63,064 bases of DNA from Allomuricauda sp. TMED12 (GCA_002167435.2 NHBR02000121.1:1-63064); one strand, 5' to 3'. Shown: positions 34,176 to 43,973, numbered from the stretch's first letter. Notes: generated by a model from the sequence alone, not told the origin. Numbers and translations: made by a program.

Positions 34176-36158
34176 ATGCATATACCATTATTGCAGGACA
34201 TCCTAATACTTCTCGGTTGTTCCACGTTGATTGTTTTTGCGCTTCAAAAATTCAAGTTACCTTCCATTATTGGCTTTCTATTGACCGGAATAATAATAGG
34301 TCCATATGGACTTAGCTTGATCAATGCGGTGGAACAGGTGGAGATTCTATCTGAAATCGGTGTTATCCTGTTGCTCTTTGTAATCGGCATGGAATTGTCC
34401 ATAAAGCAACTGGTATCGATAAAAAAAACCGTTTTGGTTGGCGGTCTCATACAAGTTGGGCTAACCGCCATTACAACGGGAACGATCTATTATTTTCTCG
34501 GGTATCCATGGAATGCATCGGTGTTTGTTGGTTTTTTATTCTCCCTGTCCAGCACGGCAGTGGTTCTCAAAACATTACAGGACCGAAAAGAAATTTCCGC
34601 TCCACACGGCAAAAACGCCTTGGCCATATTGATATTCCAGGACATCATTGTGGTTCCCATGATGCTGATCACTCCCCTTATCGCTGGGGTTTCCGATAAT
34701 ATTGGTCTCAGTGTGCTTTCACTGTTATTAAAATTTGCGGTCGTCTTGGTAATCACCATTATCAGCACCCGTTACATTGTGCCAAACTTGATGCATGCAG
34801 TGGCCAGGACCAATAGTAAGGAATTGTTTCTGTTGGTCACGATCACCATCTGCATTGCGATTGCTTTTCTTACTTCTGAAATTGGCTTATCCTTGGCTTT
34901 AGGAGCATTTATCGCAGGATTGATTATCTCGGAATCCGAATACAGTCATCAGGCGACCAGTGTTATCCTGCCCTTTCGTGAACTATTTACCAGTTTCTTC
35001 TTTGTTTCGGTAGGTATGTTGCTCGACCTGAATTTTTTTCTTGGCAACATTCCATTGATATTGCTTCTGGTATTGGGGGTATTCATTGTTAAATCAATAA
35101 TCGCTGGACTTGCGGTGGCTGTTTTGAACTATCCGACACGGACTGTCCTGCTTACCGGTCTATCCCTATTTCAAATAGGTGAATTCGCCTTTATACTATC
35201 TAGGGTAGGGATCGAATACGAATTGATAAGTGAACAAACCAATCAATATTTCTTGTCCATATCCATTGTTTCCATGATACTTACCCCCTTTGTCATCATT
35301 TTTTCAGAAAGGATTGCGAACAAGTTTATCGGAGTATCCAAAAAAATGGGATTGGACCCCACCCTGGTTTCCGATAAAACTATATCCGGAGTACCGCAAA
35401 ACAAACAGGAAAATCATTTGATCATAATTGGATACGGCATCAATGGGAGCAACTTGGCCAAGGCTGCAGCGGCAAATAACATTCCATATGTCATTATCGA
35501 GATGAATGCCGAGGCCGTACGTCAGGAAAAGGCCAAAGGAGTGCCTATTCTATATGGAGATGCAACACAGGACCATATTCTTCAAGCGGTCCATATTTCC
35601 GATGCCAGAGCAGTGGTGATTGCCATCTCGGACGATCAAGCCACCAAGACCATCATCAAAAACATAAGGTCATACTCCGACTCCATTTATCTTGTGGTAC
35701 GCACAAGATATGTCAAAGAAACCTCGGAACTGATGGCATTGGGAGCTGATGAAGTGATCCCGGAAGAGTTTGAAACATCCGTACAAATATTTGCCCATGT
35801 GCTTCAAAACTTCCTAGTACCCGAAAACGACATCGACCTACTTGTGGATAAAGTACGTGCGGACAATTATCAATTGTTCAAAGGTGAACTCAAACTTCAA
35901 AAAAACTATCGCCCAAAGAATATTGCGGACTTCAATATTACTTGCCTTCGACTTGTTTCGGACAGTAACAAATTTCTAGGAAAGCCCCTAAACGAATTAA
36001 ATCTTAGAGCAAAATATGGCATAACCATCTTAGGGATCAAACGAAAAAATGAAATGTTGGATACCGTACAACCCGAGGAAATATTAAAACAAGGAGACAT
36101 TGTATACATCCAGGGAACACAAAGTAAAGTATCCGAATTCCATAAAATGGTGAAGTAA
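34176..36158 (+). CDS. CPA2 / Kef-type cation:proton antiporter
   Basis: A 660-residue protein. About 12-13 transmembrane helices (residues 5-390) include SIIGFLLTGIIIGPYGL and the ion-site region LAILIFQDIIVVPMML. A TrkA-N domain follows (about 410-530) with the Rossmann motif IIGYGINGSNLAKAA, then a TrkA-C domain (about 575-655). It exchanges K+ or Na+ for H+ and is gated by nucleotides or thiol ligands. It has its own promoter. It is the last gene before the conjugative region, on the opposite strand from it. Confidence 0.93.
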   Translation: MHIPLLQDILILLGCSTLIVFALQKFKLPSIIGFLLTGIIIGPYGLSLINAVEQVEILSEIGVILLLFVIGMELSIKQLVSIKKTVLVGGLIQVGLTAITTGTIYYFLGYPWNASVFVGFLFSLSSTAVVLKTLQDRKEISAPHGKNALAILIFQDIIVVPMMLITPLIAGVSDNIGLSVLSLLLKFAVVLVITIISTRYIVPNLMHAVARTNSKELFLLVTITICIAIAFLTSEIGLSLALGAFIAGLIISESEYSHQATSVILPFRELFTSFFFVSVGMLLDLNFFLGNIPLILLLVLGVFIVKSIIAGLAVAVLNYPTRTVLLTGLSLFQIGEFAFILSRVGIEYELISEQTNQYFLSISIVSMILTPFVIIFSERIANKFIGVSKKMGLDPTLVSDKTISGVPQNKQENHLIIIGYGINGSNLAKAAAANNIPYVIIEMNAEAVRQEKAKGVPILYGDATQDHILQAVHISDARAVVIAISDDQATKTIIKNIRSYSDSIYLVVRTRYVKETSELMALGADEVIPEEFETSVQIFAHVLQNFLVPENDIDLLVDKVRADNYQLFKGELKLQKNYRPKNIADFNITCLRLVSDSNKFLGKPLNELNLRAKYGITILGIKRKNEMLDTVQPEEILKQGDIVYIQGTQSKVSEFHKMVK

Positions 36159-36188
36159 GAGAAAGTAAGTCCTACCCTATAAAGATTT

Positions 36189-36428
36189 TCAAAAAAGAGA
36201 TTGATATTGTTCTTGGGAATAGTTCGAAAGCCTGGAATTACTGTTGCTGAAAACAGAACGATTCAAGAACAGTTGCTTCCTGTCCATGTTCTTTGCCATG
36301 TAAAAAGCCTGTACAACTTTAACCGATATCAAATCATTTGTCACCCCTCTATCCAGCTCTCTCCGGACCTCATTGACAATAGCATGGTTCCCAATGGATT
36401 TGGAGGGAAGCAGCCCAATGGGTGCCAT
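36189..36428 (-). CDS. Possible small gene at the end of the tra operon
   Basis: A 79-residue frame, 25 bp behind traN on the same strand. It has a plausible soluble helical composition (VNEVRRELDRGVTNDL, then VVQAFYMAKNMDRKQ) and no signal peptide. I recognise no family. The plus strand has an overlapping frame of similar length that looks less protein-like. It may be the cut-off remnant of a downstream tra gene or chance. Confidence 0.4.
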   Translation of the reverse strand: MAPIGLLPSKSIGNHAIVNEVRRELDRGVTNDLISVKVVQAFYMAKNMDRKQLFLNRSVFSNSNSRLSNYSQEQYQSLF

Positions 36429-36453
36429 GGTTAAAATCAGAACAAAACAATAA

Positions 36454-37242
36454 CTACTTCAAAAGAACCACACGCCTGTTCCCATGCACTTCCTCAAGGA
36501 CCAACTTTAGGGATTCTCCTTTCCCCAATACAAACTTGGGCAATACATAGGCCAATCGAATCTCCTTTCCTCTTTGAATCAAAGCGTTCCCAGGACACAC
36601 ATATGATGGTTGAAGTGAAATTTCCTGATGGGAAGCCCTTCGCTTCTTACTGCTGTTGACACGAAAGATATCCAGACGGTCCATTTCAAAGTCGATTTCG
36701 GAACCATTTCTAATACCTACAATCAGGTACACTTCATCACCGTTATACATCATCTCCTCCAATCGAAGCCGAATCCGATGGCTGCGCGCAGTGCCCAATT
36801 TTCTTGGTGCTCTATCCAAAAGAAGCTTACATTGTCCCTCATAAGGGTTGGGAGACGTCATTAAACTGTCCTTTACATCCATTATCCTTTCAGGATGCTC
36901 CATGCCGATCTTGGCCTTCTCATCAATAAAGTAATTCAATTGGGGAAGTGACTTCCCATAGGCGAGTATATAGGCATATACATCCCCATTGGTAGTGATC
37001 ACCAATAGATTGCTGTCTACCCCTGCCACTCCCCGCAATAGACCCAGGCGTCCGGCCGATTCCCGGTCATAGGAAAAAACAAAATCCTCATCCCCGGTCA
37101 CGGCCCGTTGTATAGGTCCGGGAAAAAATAGCGCCACTGTATTGTGGTCATTGGCATAAATGGTATCCAAGTTTCGTTGTCCGAACACACCTTGTATGCC
37201 CAAACCTATCCAGAGGATAAAAGTAATTTTCATTGTTTTCAT
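36454..37242 (-). CDS. traN: Conjugation protein TraN (DUF4138-like)
   Basis: A 262-residue secreted protein with signal peptide (GIQGVFGQ) and the TraN features: an early VALFFPGPIQRAVTG, a GVDSNLLVITTNGDVYAYIL strand pair and a C-terminal beta-domain. It resembles VirB9 in role, forming part of the outer transfer channel together with TraM and TraO. It overlaps the traM stop by 4 bp. It is the last firmly recognised gene of the tra operon here. Confidence 0.85.
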   Translation of the reverse strand: MKTMKITFILWIGLGIQGVFGQRNLDTIYANDHNTVALFFPGPIQRAVTGDEDFVFSYDRESAGRLGLLRGVAGVDSNLLVITTNGDVYAYILAYGKSLPQLNYFIDEKAKIGMEHPERIMDVKDSLMTSPNPYEGQCKLLLDRAPRKLGTARSHRIRLRLEEMMYNGDEVYLIVGIRNGSEIDFEMDRLDIFRVNSSKKRRASHQEISLQPSYVCPGNALIQRGKEIRLAYVLPKFVLGKGESLKLVLEEVHGNRRVVLLK

Positions 37243-38150
37243 GGTACACGTACTAATTTGATTTGATATTGATGTTGGATAGCCACTTTGACCGATCGAT
37301 TCCTACGTTGAAAGATGCGCTTGACACCACCTACCTGTGGAATGCCGGGGATATTGATTTCCCCAAGTGCAGCATCCAGTCCACTTTCCACCACTTCCCC
37401 ACGAAGTTGGTTTTCCACATAGATACCTTCCTGGCCATCCTGGAGGTCAAAGGCTTTGAACTTTACATGATATTTCCCTACTTTGACAATATCCAATAGG
37501 ATACGGTTCGGTCTGATCTTTATAAATCCATAGATACGGGAACCTATGGGAAAGTGATGGCCATTAAAATACATAGCGGTATCCAATCGAAGGATTAAAC
37601 GATGACCATTCTTGACAATCTGGTTCCCATCCACATGGGCCAATCCATCAAATTCAACATCCAATGTGGGATGTGAAGCAAAAAACAACTGATGTTCAAG
37701 TTCCATTTTTTGTGTAGAAATCGAATCGGATACCTCTAAGTTGATCGAATCGGGAAGGACGGGATCCCGCAACACCTGTTCGGACAACCTGTCCTTCTTT
37801 TCCATAGGAGGGCTAATAGCCATAACAAAGTTAGACTGATAGACACTGTCAATAATTCGCTGTTTCTCATATTCCATATAGTCAGGGTTGAAATATCCCT
37901 TGTCATCCATCATATGATCTGGATAGATGGACGGTGCCGTTGATTGTTTTTCTTCTTTGATGGCCTCTATGGCCTCCAATTTGGATTCATAATCAACAGA
38001 AGTATCTTCCAGATCGGGCAATGGAATATGTTCCGAGTCCAGTTCTTCTTCCTTGTCCTTTCCAAAAGTCAGTATGCTGTATACTGAAATGAACAGCACG
38101 GTAAAAACTATCAGCAGAACAAAAACGATTTTATTTTTCTGTGCTTTCAT
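37239..38150 (-). CDS. traM: Conjugation protein TraM
   Basis: A 303-residue protein when started at MKAQKNKIVFVLLIVF; the frame extends to 38180 inside traK. One N-terminal transmembrane helix, an acidic/Pro-rich linker with SEHIPLPDLEDTSVDYESK, and a C-terminal VirB10-like domain (ENQLRGEVVES, AALGEINIPGIPQVG). It bridges the inner and outer membrane in the transfer apparatus. It overlaps both neighbours, traK by 20 bp and traN by 4 bp. Confidence 0.86.
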   Translation of the reverse strand: MKAQKNKIVFVLLIVFTVLFISVYSILTFGKDKEEELDSEHIPLPDLEDTSVDYESKLEAIEAIKEEKQSTAPSIYPDHMMDDKGYFNPDYMEYEKQRIIDSVYQSNFVMAISPPMEKKDRLSEQVLRDPVLPDSINLEVSDSISTQKMELEHQLFFASHPTLDVEFDGLAHVDGNQIVKNGHRLILRLDTAMYFNGHHFPIGSRIYGFIKIRPNRILLDIVKVGKYHVKFKAFDLQDGQEGIYVENQLRGEVVESGLDAALGEINIPGIPQVGGVKRIFQRRNRSVKVAIQHQYQIKLVRVP

Positions 38151-38757
38151 AAGTTTCAATTTTACGGAGTGTGTTTTCAAAAAAATCAGTGATCAACAAC
38201 CCATGGGGATTGTGCGGAAAGTTTCGTTCCACTTGAATCAAATGGCCCGAAGTGACCAGTTCGTAGGTATCCAGAACGGAACCTCTACGGATTTGAAGGT
38301 GCGTCCGGGTCTGGAACTCCATATATTCCTCGCCCATCACTATTTTGGAATCAATGCGTTCCACTTGTTGCACCAAAGAATACTGCAGCAATCGATTATA
38401 AAAACCATCCGCTTTCTTTTGCCGGTAGACTTCGGCAACACTGGCGTCACCCAACCAAAGGACCTTTTCCATATGGTTTTCATAGCTCCCCGCATCGACA
38501 CCATAGAACCAATTATGGAATTGTTCCAAATGGGCCAATGCTTCAACCTCCAGATTTTGCTGCTGATGCTTCCACACCAAAGGAATGACCTCCCCTTCCC
38601 TACTGACCATAAAGGCATGATTCAAGCTTTCCCTATACATCTTGGCTACAAGTAGCACAGAAACCAAGCAGACCAATCCCGCAATGACAACCACCGATAG
38701 AACCACCCATCGGTTCAATCGCAACACGTGCACTATATTCTTAAAAGGTGTTTTCAT
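38131..38757 (-). CDS. traK: Conjugation protein TraK (VirB8-like)
   Basis: A 208-residue inner-membrane protein with one N-terminal helix (VVLSVVVIAGLVCLVSVLLVA) and a periplasmic domain of VirB8 type (LEQFHNWFYGVDAGSYENH, LGDASVAEVYRQKKADGFYN). It is a scaffold of the conjugation channel. It lies 12 bp after traJ. Confidence 0.88.
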   Translation of the reverse strand: MKTPFKNIVHVLRLNRWVVLSVVVIAGLVCLVSVLLVAKMYRESLNHAFMVSREGEVIPLVWKHQQQNLEVEALAHLEQFHNWFYGVDAGSYENHMEKVLWLGDASVAEVYRQKKADGFYNRLLQYSLVQQVERIDSKIVMGEEYMEFQTRTHLQIRRGSVLDTYELVTSGHLIQVERNFPHNPHGLLITDFFENTLRKIETYESTEK

Positions 38758-38769
38758 AAATCCAATAAT

Positions 38770-39612
38770 TTAACCTGTAAACAATCGAAGGGTAAAACTG
38801 GTCGCCCTTCGATACAATTTGAATTTGAGCAAAACGATAAAACCAATGGTACCGAGCTCAATGATTGAAACAAAGAATTCACTGCTCCAATCAAAACCAA
38901 AGAGGTTGCCCCAAAAGTTGGTGCTGATTTCCCTATAGAGGTTGTTCACGAACACATTGACCAAAAAGAAGGCCGGCACAAGCATATATACGGCAGCATA
39001 AAGCTTAAAAAACTGATAGGCCAGGGGACGAAACTTTTCAAAGACGGCCAAGCTGATAACCAAGGGAAAAAAGGCCTGTAGGATCCCCAACAGGAAATAC
39101 CGTTCTGCAAGGAACAAAGGATAGATGAACAGGTCCATCAACCAAAGAATGACCCCAATGATAAAGGCCAAGACCTTCAAACCGTACAAAGGGGTGACCA
39201 AGGCATCGTACAACAGGGCCATAGCTTTCTTGGCGGCTTCCAAGGCACCCACGTCCCGTTCCAGGTCTACATCCTGCAACTGTAATGGGAGGAGTGCCGG
39301 AGCCGTGTCCCGGTATTGGGCTTCAATGGCCACCAGAATCCCATCGAACACCCCCAATACTTCGGTGGAAAAGATGACCAAGAGCACCACCAAGAAATTC
39401 TTGGCCAACTCCACAGGGGTCAACCCCCAGGTATGACCATCGACAGTTGCGATGCCCTCATTGTATTTCTTCAACAAATTGATCAAAAAGAACAGCACGG
39501 CCAAGCCTTTCATCCCCACAATGGTATACTGGGAGAAGTCACTGTCCTTGATAGTCTGGAAGACCGCATCCACATATTCCAATCCTATGCCCAAATAAAT
39601 CCCCGCCATCAA
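38770..39612 (-). CDS. traJ: Conjugation protein TraJ (VirB6-like)
   Basis: A 280-residue polytopic membrane protein with about six or seven helices and the family motif RPLAYQFFKLYAAVYMLVPAFF. It forms the inner-membrane part of the channel. Its start overlaps the traI stop by 4 bp. Confidence 0.86.
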   Translation of the reverse strand: MMAGIYLGIGLEYVDAVFQTIKDSDFSQYTIVGMKGLAVLFFLINLLKKYNEGIATVDGHTWGLTPVELAKNFLVVLLVIFSTEVLGVFDGILVAIEAQYRDTAPALLPLQLQDVDLERDVGALEAAKKAMALLYDALVTPLYGLKVLAFIIGVILWLMDLFIYPLFLAERYFLLGILQAFFPLVISLAVFEKFRPLAYQFFKLYAAVYMLVPAFFLVNVFVNNLYREISTNFWGNLFGFDWSSEFFVSIIELGTIGFIVLLKFKLYRRATSFTLRLFTG

Positions 39613-40214
39613 AACTCAGTTTCCCTATTATTGATGATATCCTGCATGCGGCGAAAGGCGATGATCTCCCGGTAACGTCGTACCTTGACCTCCAGTTCCG
39701 CCACCATTTCCTGTGAAGAAACCTTCTTTTCCATCAAAATGCCCGTACGCTCCGCATCGGTCATCTTCAAGAGATCACTTGACAAGATCTGGTTCACAAA
39801 ATCCAGCTCGTCGATGGCGGTGTCCATAATTGTCCCAAAAGCTTTGGATACCTGTTCCACCTCCCCTGCCTTGATATAGGGGGAGTTCAAGATGTCCCTT
39901 AGGTCATTTTGCACGGTATTAAAAAGGATTTCATTGTTTCGTGCCAATTCCCGGACCGCCTTCAATTGCTTGATGGTATTGTTCACCTTGACGATATTAT
40001 CCTTCTGTTCCTTTAAAAACTCGACGGTCTTCAAAAGTTCAGAGGTCTGCTTGGCCGATTCCAACAGGGACTTGGTCATACTGATAAAGTTCGTATTGTC
40101 ATACACCGGCATCCCCTGGGCCGTAGCACGGCCAGGCAGAAATAAGGCCAAAGCCAGCACTAAAATCCAGGTTCTGGAATTGTTCCAAAGGGTTTGTTTA
40201 CAATCTATTTTCAT
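39609..40214 (-). CDS. traI: Conjugation protein TraI
   Basis: A 201-residue secreted protein: signal peptide (ALALFLPGRATAQG) and long coiled-coil helices (QTSELLKTVEFLKEQKDNIV; VKVRRYREIIAFRRMQ). Bacteroidetes TraI/DUF4141 proteins look like VirB5-type pilus-tip or channel factors. It overlaps traG and traJ by 4 bp each. Confidence 0.82.
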   Translation of the reverse strand: MKIDCKQTLWNNSRTWILVLALALFLPGRATAQGMPVYDNTNFISMTKSLLESAKQTSELLKTVEFLKEQKDNIVKVNNTIKQLKAVRELARNNEILFNTVQNDLRDILNSPYIKAGEVEQVSKAFGTIMDTAIDELDFVNQILSSDLLKMTDAERTGILMEKKVSSQEMVAELEVKVRRYREIIAFRRMQDIINNRETEF

Positions 40215-42628
40215 TTCGTTTTCTTTTGTTGATTTATAAATTCCGTGATGGCCAGCTCCATGTTCCCATGCTGCCCAAACAGTTCCATGATCTGGCCATG
40301 TTCCACCCCATCGGTGAGATATGCAGCATAGACCTCTGGGGGCACCTCCAATCGGAACACATTACTTTCTTTCCCGACCTTGATAAAGATTTCGGTGTAT
40401 TTACGTTCCCTTGCCAGGTTGTTTTTAAGGGACTTCAATTGATTGAGATCATGGTTGGAGAGGTTCAATCGCCTTGCCAGTTGATCATAGCCCTTTTCAT
40501 TCCGCAGGCTGTACACGACATGAGTATTCTCCAGGATACTTGCCGAAGTGGCATTTTCAGGTAGCTGGTTGATGGATTGCAGAATGATCCCAATGGCCCC
40601 GTTTTGTTTTCGAATGGCCTGATAGTAAAACTCCACGCTCTCCAATACATTGGGAAACTTCAATTGTTTGGCAAACTCATCGAACAGGATGATGCCCCGC
40701 TCGGAGCGGTTCCGCCAAATGGTTCGTTGAATGGCAGATTTGATGAGTTTGAGCATCACCGATAGGATCTCTTTGTTGTTCCTAACCTCGTCCAGTTCAA
40801 AAACGATCAAGCGTTTGTCCTCTATTTTATAGGTCTGGTCCGCTGCTTCATGGAACAAAAAACTGTACAGTCCCCCATCCACATATTCGGAAAGGATGTG
40901 CAAAAACCCATAGACATTGAAATCGTGTTCCCGTACCCTGATCTCTGACATCAGCGTATCCTTGTGCTTGTCCACGAACCGATATAGGGAAGCCAGGGAA
41001 TGTCCGTTATCGATCTTGCCATAGTAAAATAACAATACTTTTTTCAAGGCCACCTCCTTGGATTTGGTCACTTCATTTTCAGCCAAAAGCTCCAAAAGAA
41101 ACAAGACCAGGTCTTCCAAACGTTCAGGGGTCAAGTCCGCTTGATCCGCTATATAAAATGGATTGATGCCCAAATTCTTGCCCTGTTTGTAGCGCAGGAC
41201 CACATGATCATCAGGATACAATTGGGCAAATTTGGCATAGGAACCTCCAAGATCGATAATGACCAACCGAACATCCGCCTCAAAGTATTGTCGGAGGATG
41301 TTGTTCGCCAAAAAGGATTTACCCTCCCCAGTGGGAGCAAAAATTGCAAAGTTACGGGCCTTGACGCGTCTTTTCCCTTCATCCCAGACATCCTTGAGAA
41401 CGGGAACATTGTACTGTCTATCATTAAAGACAATACCCGTTTCATCCGAACGGTAATTGGTATTGTTGATATAAAGACAAAGTGCTGCCTTAAGGTCCAT
41501 CACAAAAAGATCCTCATTGGAAAAATTGGGGGCATGACAGGGATAGGAGTTCAAAAAATAATGTTTGCGCCCTTCCCCATGGGGATGGTAGGGGCGGATA
41601 TCCTGTTCCTTCAACAGAGCCTTGATATTGGAGGCCATGCGGTTCAGGACCCCGAGCTCGCTATGCCAAAAAACGATGTTGACATGGCCGCGAACGATAT
41701 GCGCGGTATCGTCCCCGTTGATACGGTCCAATATGTTCCTGACCTTTTTAAGGACCACCTTATTAGAGGAACCAAAATTGGAACTCTTGGAGAGTTCGGC
41801 TATTTTCCGGTCCAAATGATTGCGCCATTTACGGGTGTCATCCAAAAACAGGATCTGATTGATGATATGGTTTTCACCAAATGCCAGGCCCACACAGTCC
41901 AAGAAACCCCTGTGGAAACTGAACCCGTCCGAACTGAATTTCCCATTGGGAACACTGCTTTGCACAGTCTGCCCAAAACAACCTTCATTGTTGATGGCCA
42001 TCACATCGAAATAATGGTCACCGATGGCAATGGGACCTTTTCCCAATTGGATGTCCGTATCAAAATCGGTATGGAACCCATTGAAATAATCATGAGTATG
42101 GGCCAGGATACCCTTGGGCTCCATGGGCACCATGGACACATTTTTGGAGTTATTGACATAGGATACCGCATCGTTGACGGCACTCACAAATTCCGCCACC
42201 TGTACATCCAACTTGCGGTGCAGCCCTTTCTCCACTTTGCGAAAGGGATTGACATATTTTGTGGCATTCAGTGCTTTGTCCAATGGAAGTACAAAGAACA
42301 GATAGCTTTCATGTACCAAATATTCCCTTCCTACAAAATAATCATGGGTGGCCTTGGCCAAAAAAGTATCCTGGGGTAGTTTCCCGGCATCATAGCCTTT
42401 CTTTTGGTATACATCCTGTTTATGGATCACGGTACCCACGGGCAGGGATTTAAAGGCCTGGAACCACATACCGTGCAATGCTTCAAAATCGGACTCCGAC
42501 AGGGCATATATCTCGGGAAGTTCAACCTGGTAAGACAATACCACATTGCCATTGCTTCCAAAGACCACATGGTTCTGGATATCCAGGATAGGATGGTATG
42601 CGTTGAAATTAAGCTTGGACATCATCAA
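40211..42628 (-). CDS. traG: Conjugation ATPase TraG (VirB4-like)
   Basis: An 805-residue motor ATPase. Walker A is APTGEGKSFLANNIL, Walker B is in RGIILFDEFAKQL, and SINQLPENATSASILENTH is the conserved C-terminal VirB4 region. It energises assembly of the transfer apparatus. Starts one to two codons later (MSKLNFNAYHP) are also possible. It overlaps traF by 20 bp. Confidence 0.93.
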   Translation of the reverse strand: MMMSKLNFNAYHPILDIQNHVVFGSNGNVVLSYQVELPEIYALSESDFEALHGMWFQAFKSLPVGTVIHKQDVYQKKGYDAGKLPQDTFLAKATHDYFVGREYLVHESYLFFVLPLDKALNATKYVNPFRKVEKGLHRKLDVQVAEFVSAVNDAVSYVNNSKNVSMVPMEPKGILAHTHDYFNGFHTDFDTDIQLGKGPIAIGDHYFDVMAINNEGCFGQTVQSSVPNGKFSSDGFSFHRGFLDCVGLAFGENHIINQILFLDDTRKWRNHLDRKIAELSKSSNFGSSNKVVLKKVRNILDRINGDDTAHIVRGHVNIVFWHSELGVLNRMASNIKALLKEQDIRPYHPHGEGRKHYFLNSYPCHAPNFSNEDLFVMDLKAALCLYINNTNYRSDETGIVFNDRQYNVPVLKDVWDEGKRRVKARNFAIFAPTGEGKSFLANNILRQYFEADVRLVIIDLGGSYAKFAQLYPDDHVVLRYKQGKNLGINPFYIADQADLTPERLEDLVLFLLELLAENEVTKSKEVALKKVLLFYYGKIDNGHSLASLYRFVDKHKDTLMSEIRVREHDFNVYGFLHILSEYVDGGLYSFLFHEAADQTYKIEDKRLIVFELDEVRNNKEILSVMLKLIKSAIQRTIWRNRSERGIILFDEFAKQLKFPNVLESVEFYYQAIRKQNGAIGIILQSINQLPENATSASILENTHVVYSLRNEKGYDQLARRLNLSNHDLNQLKSLKNNLARERKYTEIFIKVGKESNVFRLEVPPEVYAAYLTDGVEHGQIMELFGQHGNMELAITEFINQQKKTK

Positions 42629-42893
42629 AAGGATTCAATTGTTTAAGGCTGATGGTATTGGGAAAGTTTGGCACCACCTTGACTTGGAAAGGTCGCTTTA
42701 CCCACTGCATCAATGCCCCGTAGAACAGGGCATTGAAGAGCAGTAGGCCCACGATGACACCAAAGTTGAATGAAAAGATGATAATCAACAAAGAACCGAT
42801 GACCGACACCATCAACAGGGCAAATAAGGAGACAGGCAGCCCCATGATCATCGCACGCTTTCTAATATTTCCATAGACCTCGTACTGTTTCAT
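42609..42893 (-). CDS. traF: Conjugation protein TraF (DUF4133-like)
   Basis: A 94-residue protein with two transmembrane helices (VSLFALLMVSVIGSLLIIIF and VIVGLLLFNALFYGALM), the VirB3-like partner of TraG. It begins at the stop codon of traE. Confidence 0.85.
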   Translation of the reverse strand: MKQYEVYGNIRKRAMIMGLPVSLFALLMVSVIGSLLIIIFSFNFGVIVGLLLFNALFYGALMQWVKRPFQVKVVPNFPNTISLKQLNPFDDVQA

Positions 42894-43180
42894 CAGACCA
42901 CGATTCCAATGAGATAGGTAAAGATGCCCACGACCGCCCCGGCAATGAGCACAAAGACAAGCACACGGGTGATCCCTTTTTTCAGGTCGGCGTTCTCACC
43001 AAAAAAGTGTCCCGCGTTAAATAGGAAACCCACAAGAAAGATGACGCCCAGGATAATGGGAAAGATGGCCCGGATGGTATCGGAAATATCATTGACGGAG
43101 TCCTCGATGCCCCCGATTTGGGCCAAGAGGGCACTGGATGTAAAAAGCAATGAAAGGGTAATGAAGAAAGATTTTCGCAT
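42893..43180 (-). CDS. traE: Conjugation protein TraE (DUF4134-like)
   Basis: A 95-residue secreted/membrane protein with signal peptide (LLFTSSALLAQ) and two helices (IRAIFPIILGVIFLVGFLF; VLVFVLIAGAVVGIFTYLIG), like VirB2-type pilins. It is the first gene of the operon traE-F-G-I-J-K-M-N, all on the minus strand with overlaps or small gaps. A perfect 12-bp palindrome sits just before its start codon. Confidence 0.85.
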   Translation of the reverse strand: MRKSFFITLSLLFTSSALLAQIGGIEDSVNDISDTIRAIFPIILGVIFLVGFLFNAGHFFGENADLKKGITRVLVFVLIAGAVVGIFTYLIGIVV

Positions 43181-43183
43181 ATC

Positions 43184-43195
43184 GTAAACGTTTAC
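43184..43195. promoter_or_regulatory. Perfect palindrome at the traE translation start
   Basis: GTAAACGTTTAC is a perfect 12-bp palindrome ending 3 bp before the traE start codon. It covers the ribosome-binding region, so a bound repressor or a folded RNA would shut the whole tra operon. Confidence 0.5.
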
Positions 43196-43264
43196 ATATT
43201 AGACGGTTAATGATATTCGAAAATTAACGTAAATTTTAACTCAAATTATTGACTATCAGTATCT

Positions 43265-43367
43265 TGTTGATAACATAAAAATGAATTGTCAATGTCCCGT
43301 TTTGCATACAAACAACATCAATTTGAAATTGAAAACCCAAAACAAATGTTGATAACATCAAATTGAA
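43265..43367. repeat. Direct repeats upstream of the tra operon
   Basis: TGTTGATAACAT occurs at 43265-43276 and 43347-43358, 82 bp apart. AACATCAATTTGAA at 43314-43327 and AACATCAAATTGAA at 43354-43367 form a second pair differing at one base. The repeat units overlap at the second site. They could bind a regulator or a relaxosome/replication protein. Confidence 0.5.
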
Positions 43368-43553
43368 GATTACATGAAGTGGTTCAAAACGTCAAAATTC
43401 ACCTTAGGGTCATATGGTCATTAGGGTAACCGAAAGATTTGCAACTGGTAGACCTCTTCCGATCGTTCACACACAAATTTTACGAGTTAACAACATTTTT
43501 TTTAGATAATTGACCAAAGCGGATAAATTCCTTTAACATTTAAATTTATCGAT

Positions 43554-43973
43554 ATGTACAAGGAAGTTTACTTGGTGGATGATGAGGAACTCATCAATAC
43601 CATCCATGCGATTCAATTTAGAAATTTAGGCCTTGAGGACAACATCAGAAGCTTTACAAAACCAGAATTGGCATTGGACAACCTGCGGTTTCGGGAAGAT
43701 CCTTCGGAAAAGGTGATCGTATTCTTGGACATCAATATGCCCGAGATGACAGGTTTCGAATTTTTGGAGTTCATGCGACTAGAACAACTTCCATCCATTA
43801 TCGATGTTGTTATCGTTACCTCCTCTGACAATGTGGACGACGTAATCACGGCGAAGAAATTCAAGGAATATGTGCTCGGGTTTGTAGAGAAGCCATTGAA
43901 AAAGGAAGATATACAAAAGTACCTTACGATGGATACGGCCTCCCATTACAATGCTAAGGTCAAGGCTGCATAG
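43554..43973 (+). CDS. Single-domain response regulator
   Basis: A 139-residue receiver with no output domain: acidic pair VDDEE, phospho-acceptor Asp in VFLDINMPEM, TSS switch in VIVTSSDN and Lys in FVEKPLKK. It converges with a 7TM histidine kinase on the opposite strand, 50 bp apart, suggesting they are partners. It diverges from the tra operon and could couple a signal to transfer. Confidence 0.9.
   Translation: MYKEVYLVDDEELINTIHAIQFRNLGLEDNIRSFTKPELALDNLRFREDPSEKVIVFLDINMPEMTGFEFLEFMRLEQLPSIIDVVIVTSSDNVDDVITAKKFKEYVLGFVEKPLKKEDIQKYLTMDTASHYNAKVKAA

Larger units (their letters stand above)
43181..43553. other. AT-rich divergent intergenic region with repeats
   Basis: 373 bp between traE (minus) and the receiver gene (plus). 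It holds the traE palindrome at 43184-43195 and two direct repeats at 43265-43367, all described separately. It must contain both promoters. An AT-rich, repeat-bearing segment next to tra genes is also a possible oriT or control site, but I see no nick-site sequence. Confidence 0.5.

Noticed and set aside
36201..36434. Plus-strand 77-residue frame opposite the end of the tra operon
   Set aside because: No family match, and the minus-strand frame fits the operon better, although that one is weak too.
41141..42379. Long 412-residue plus-strand frame inside traG
   Set aside because: It is a shadow of the well-supported VirB4-like gene on the other strand and has no domain features.
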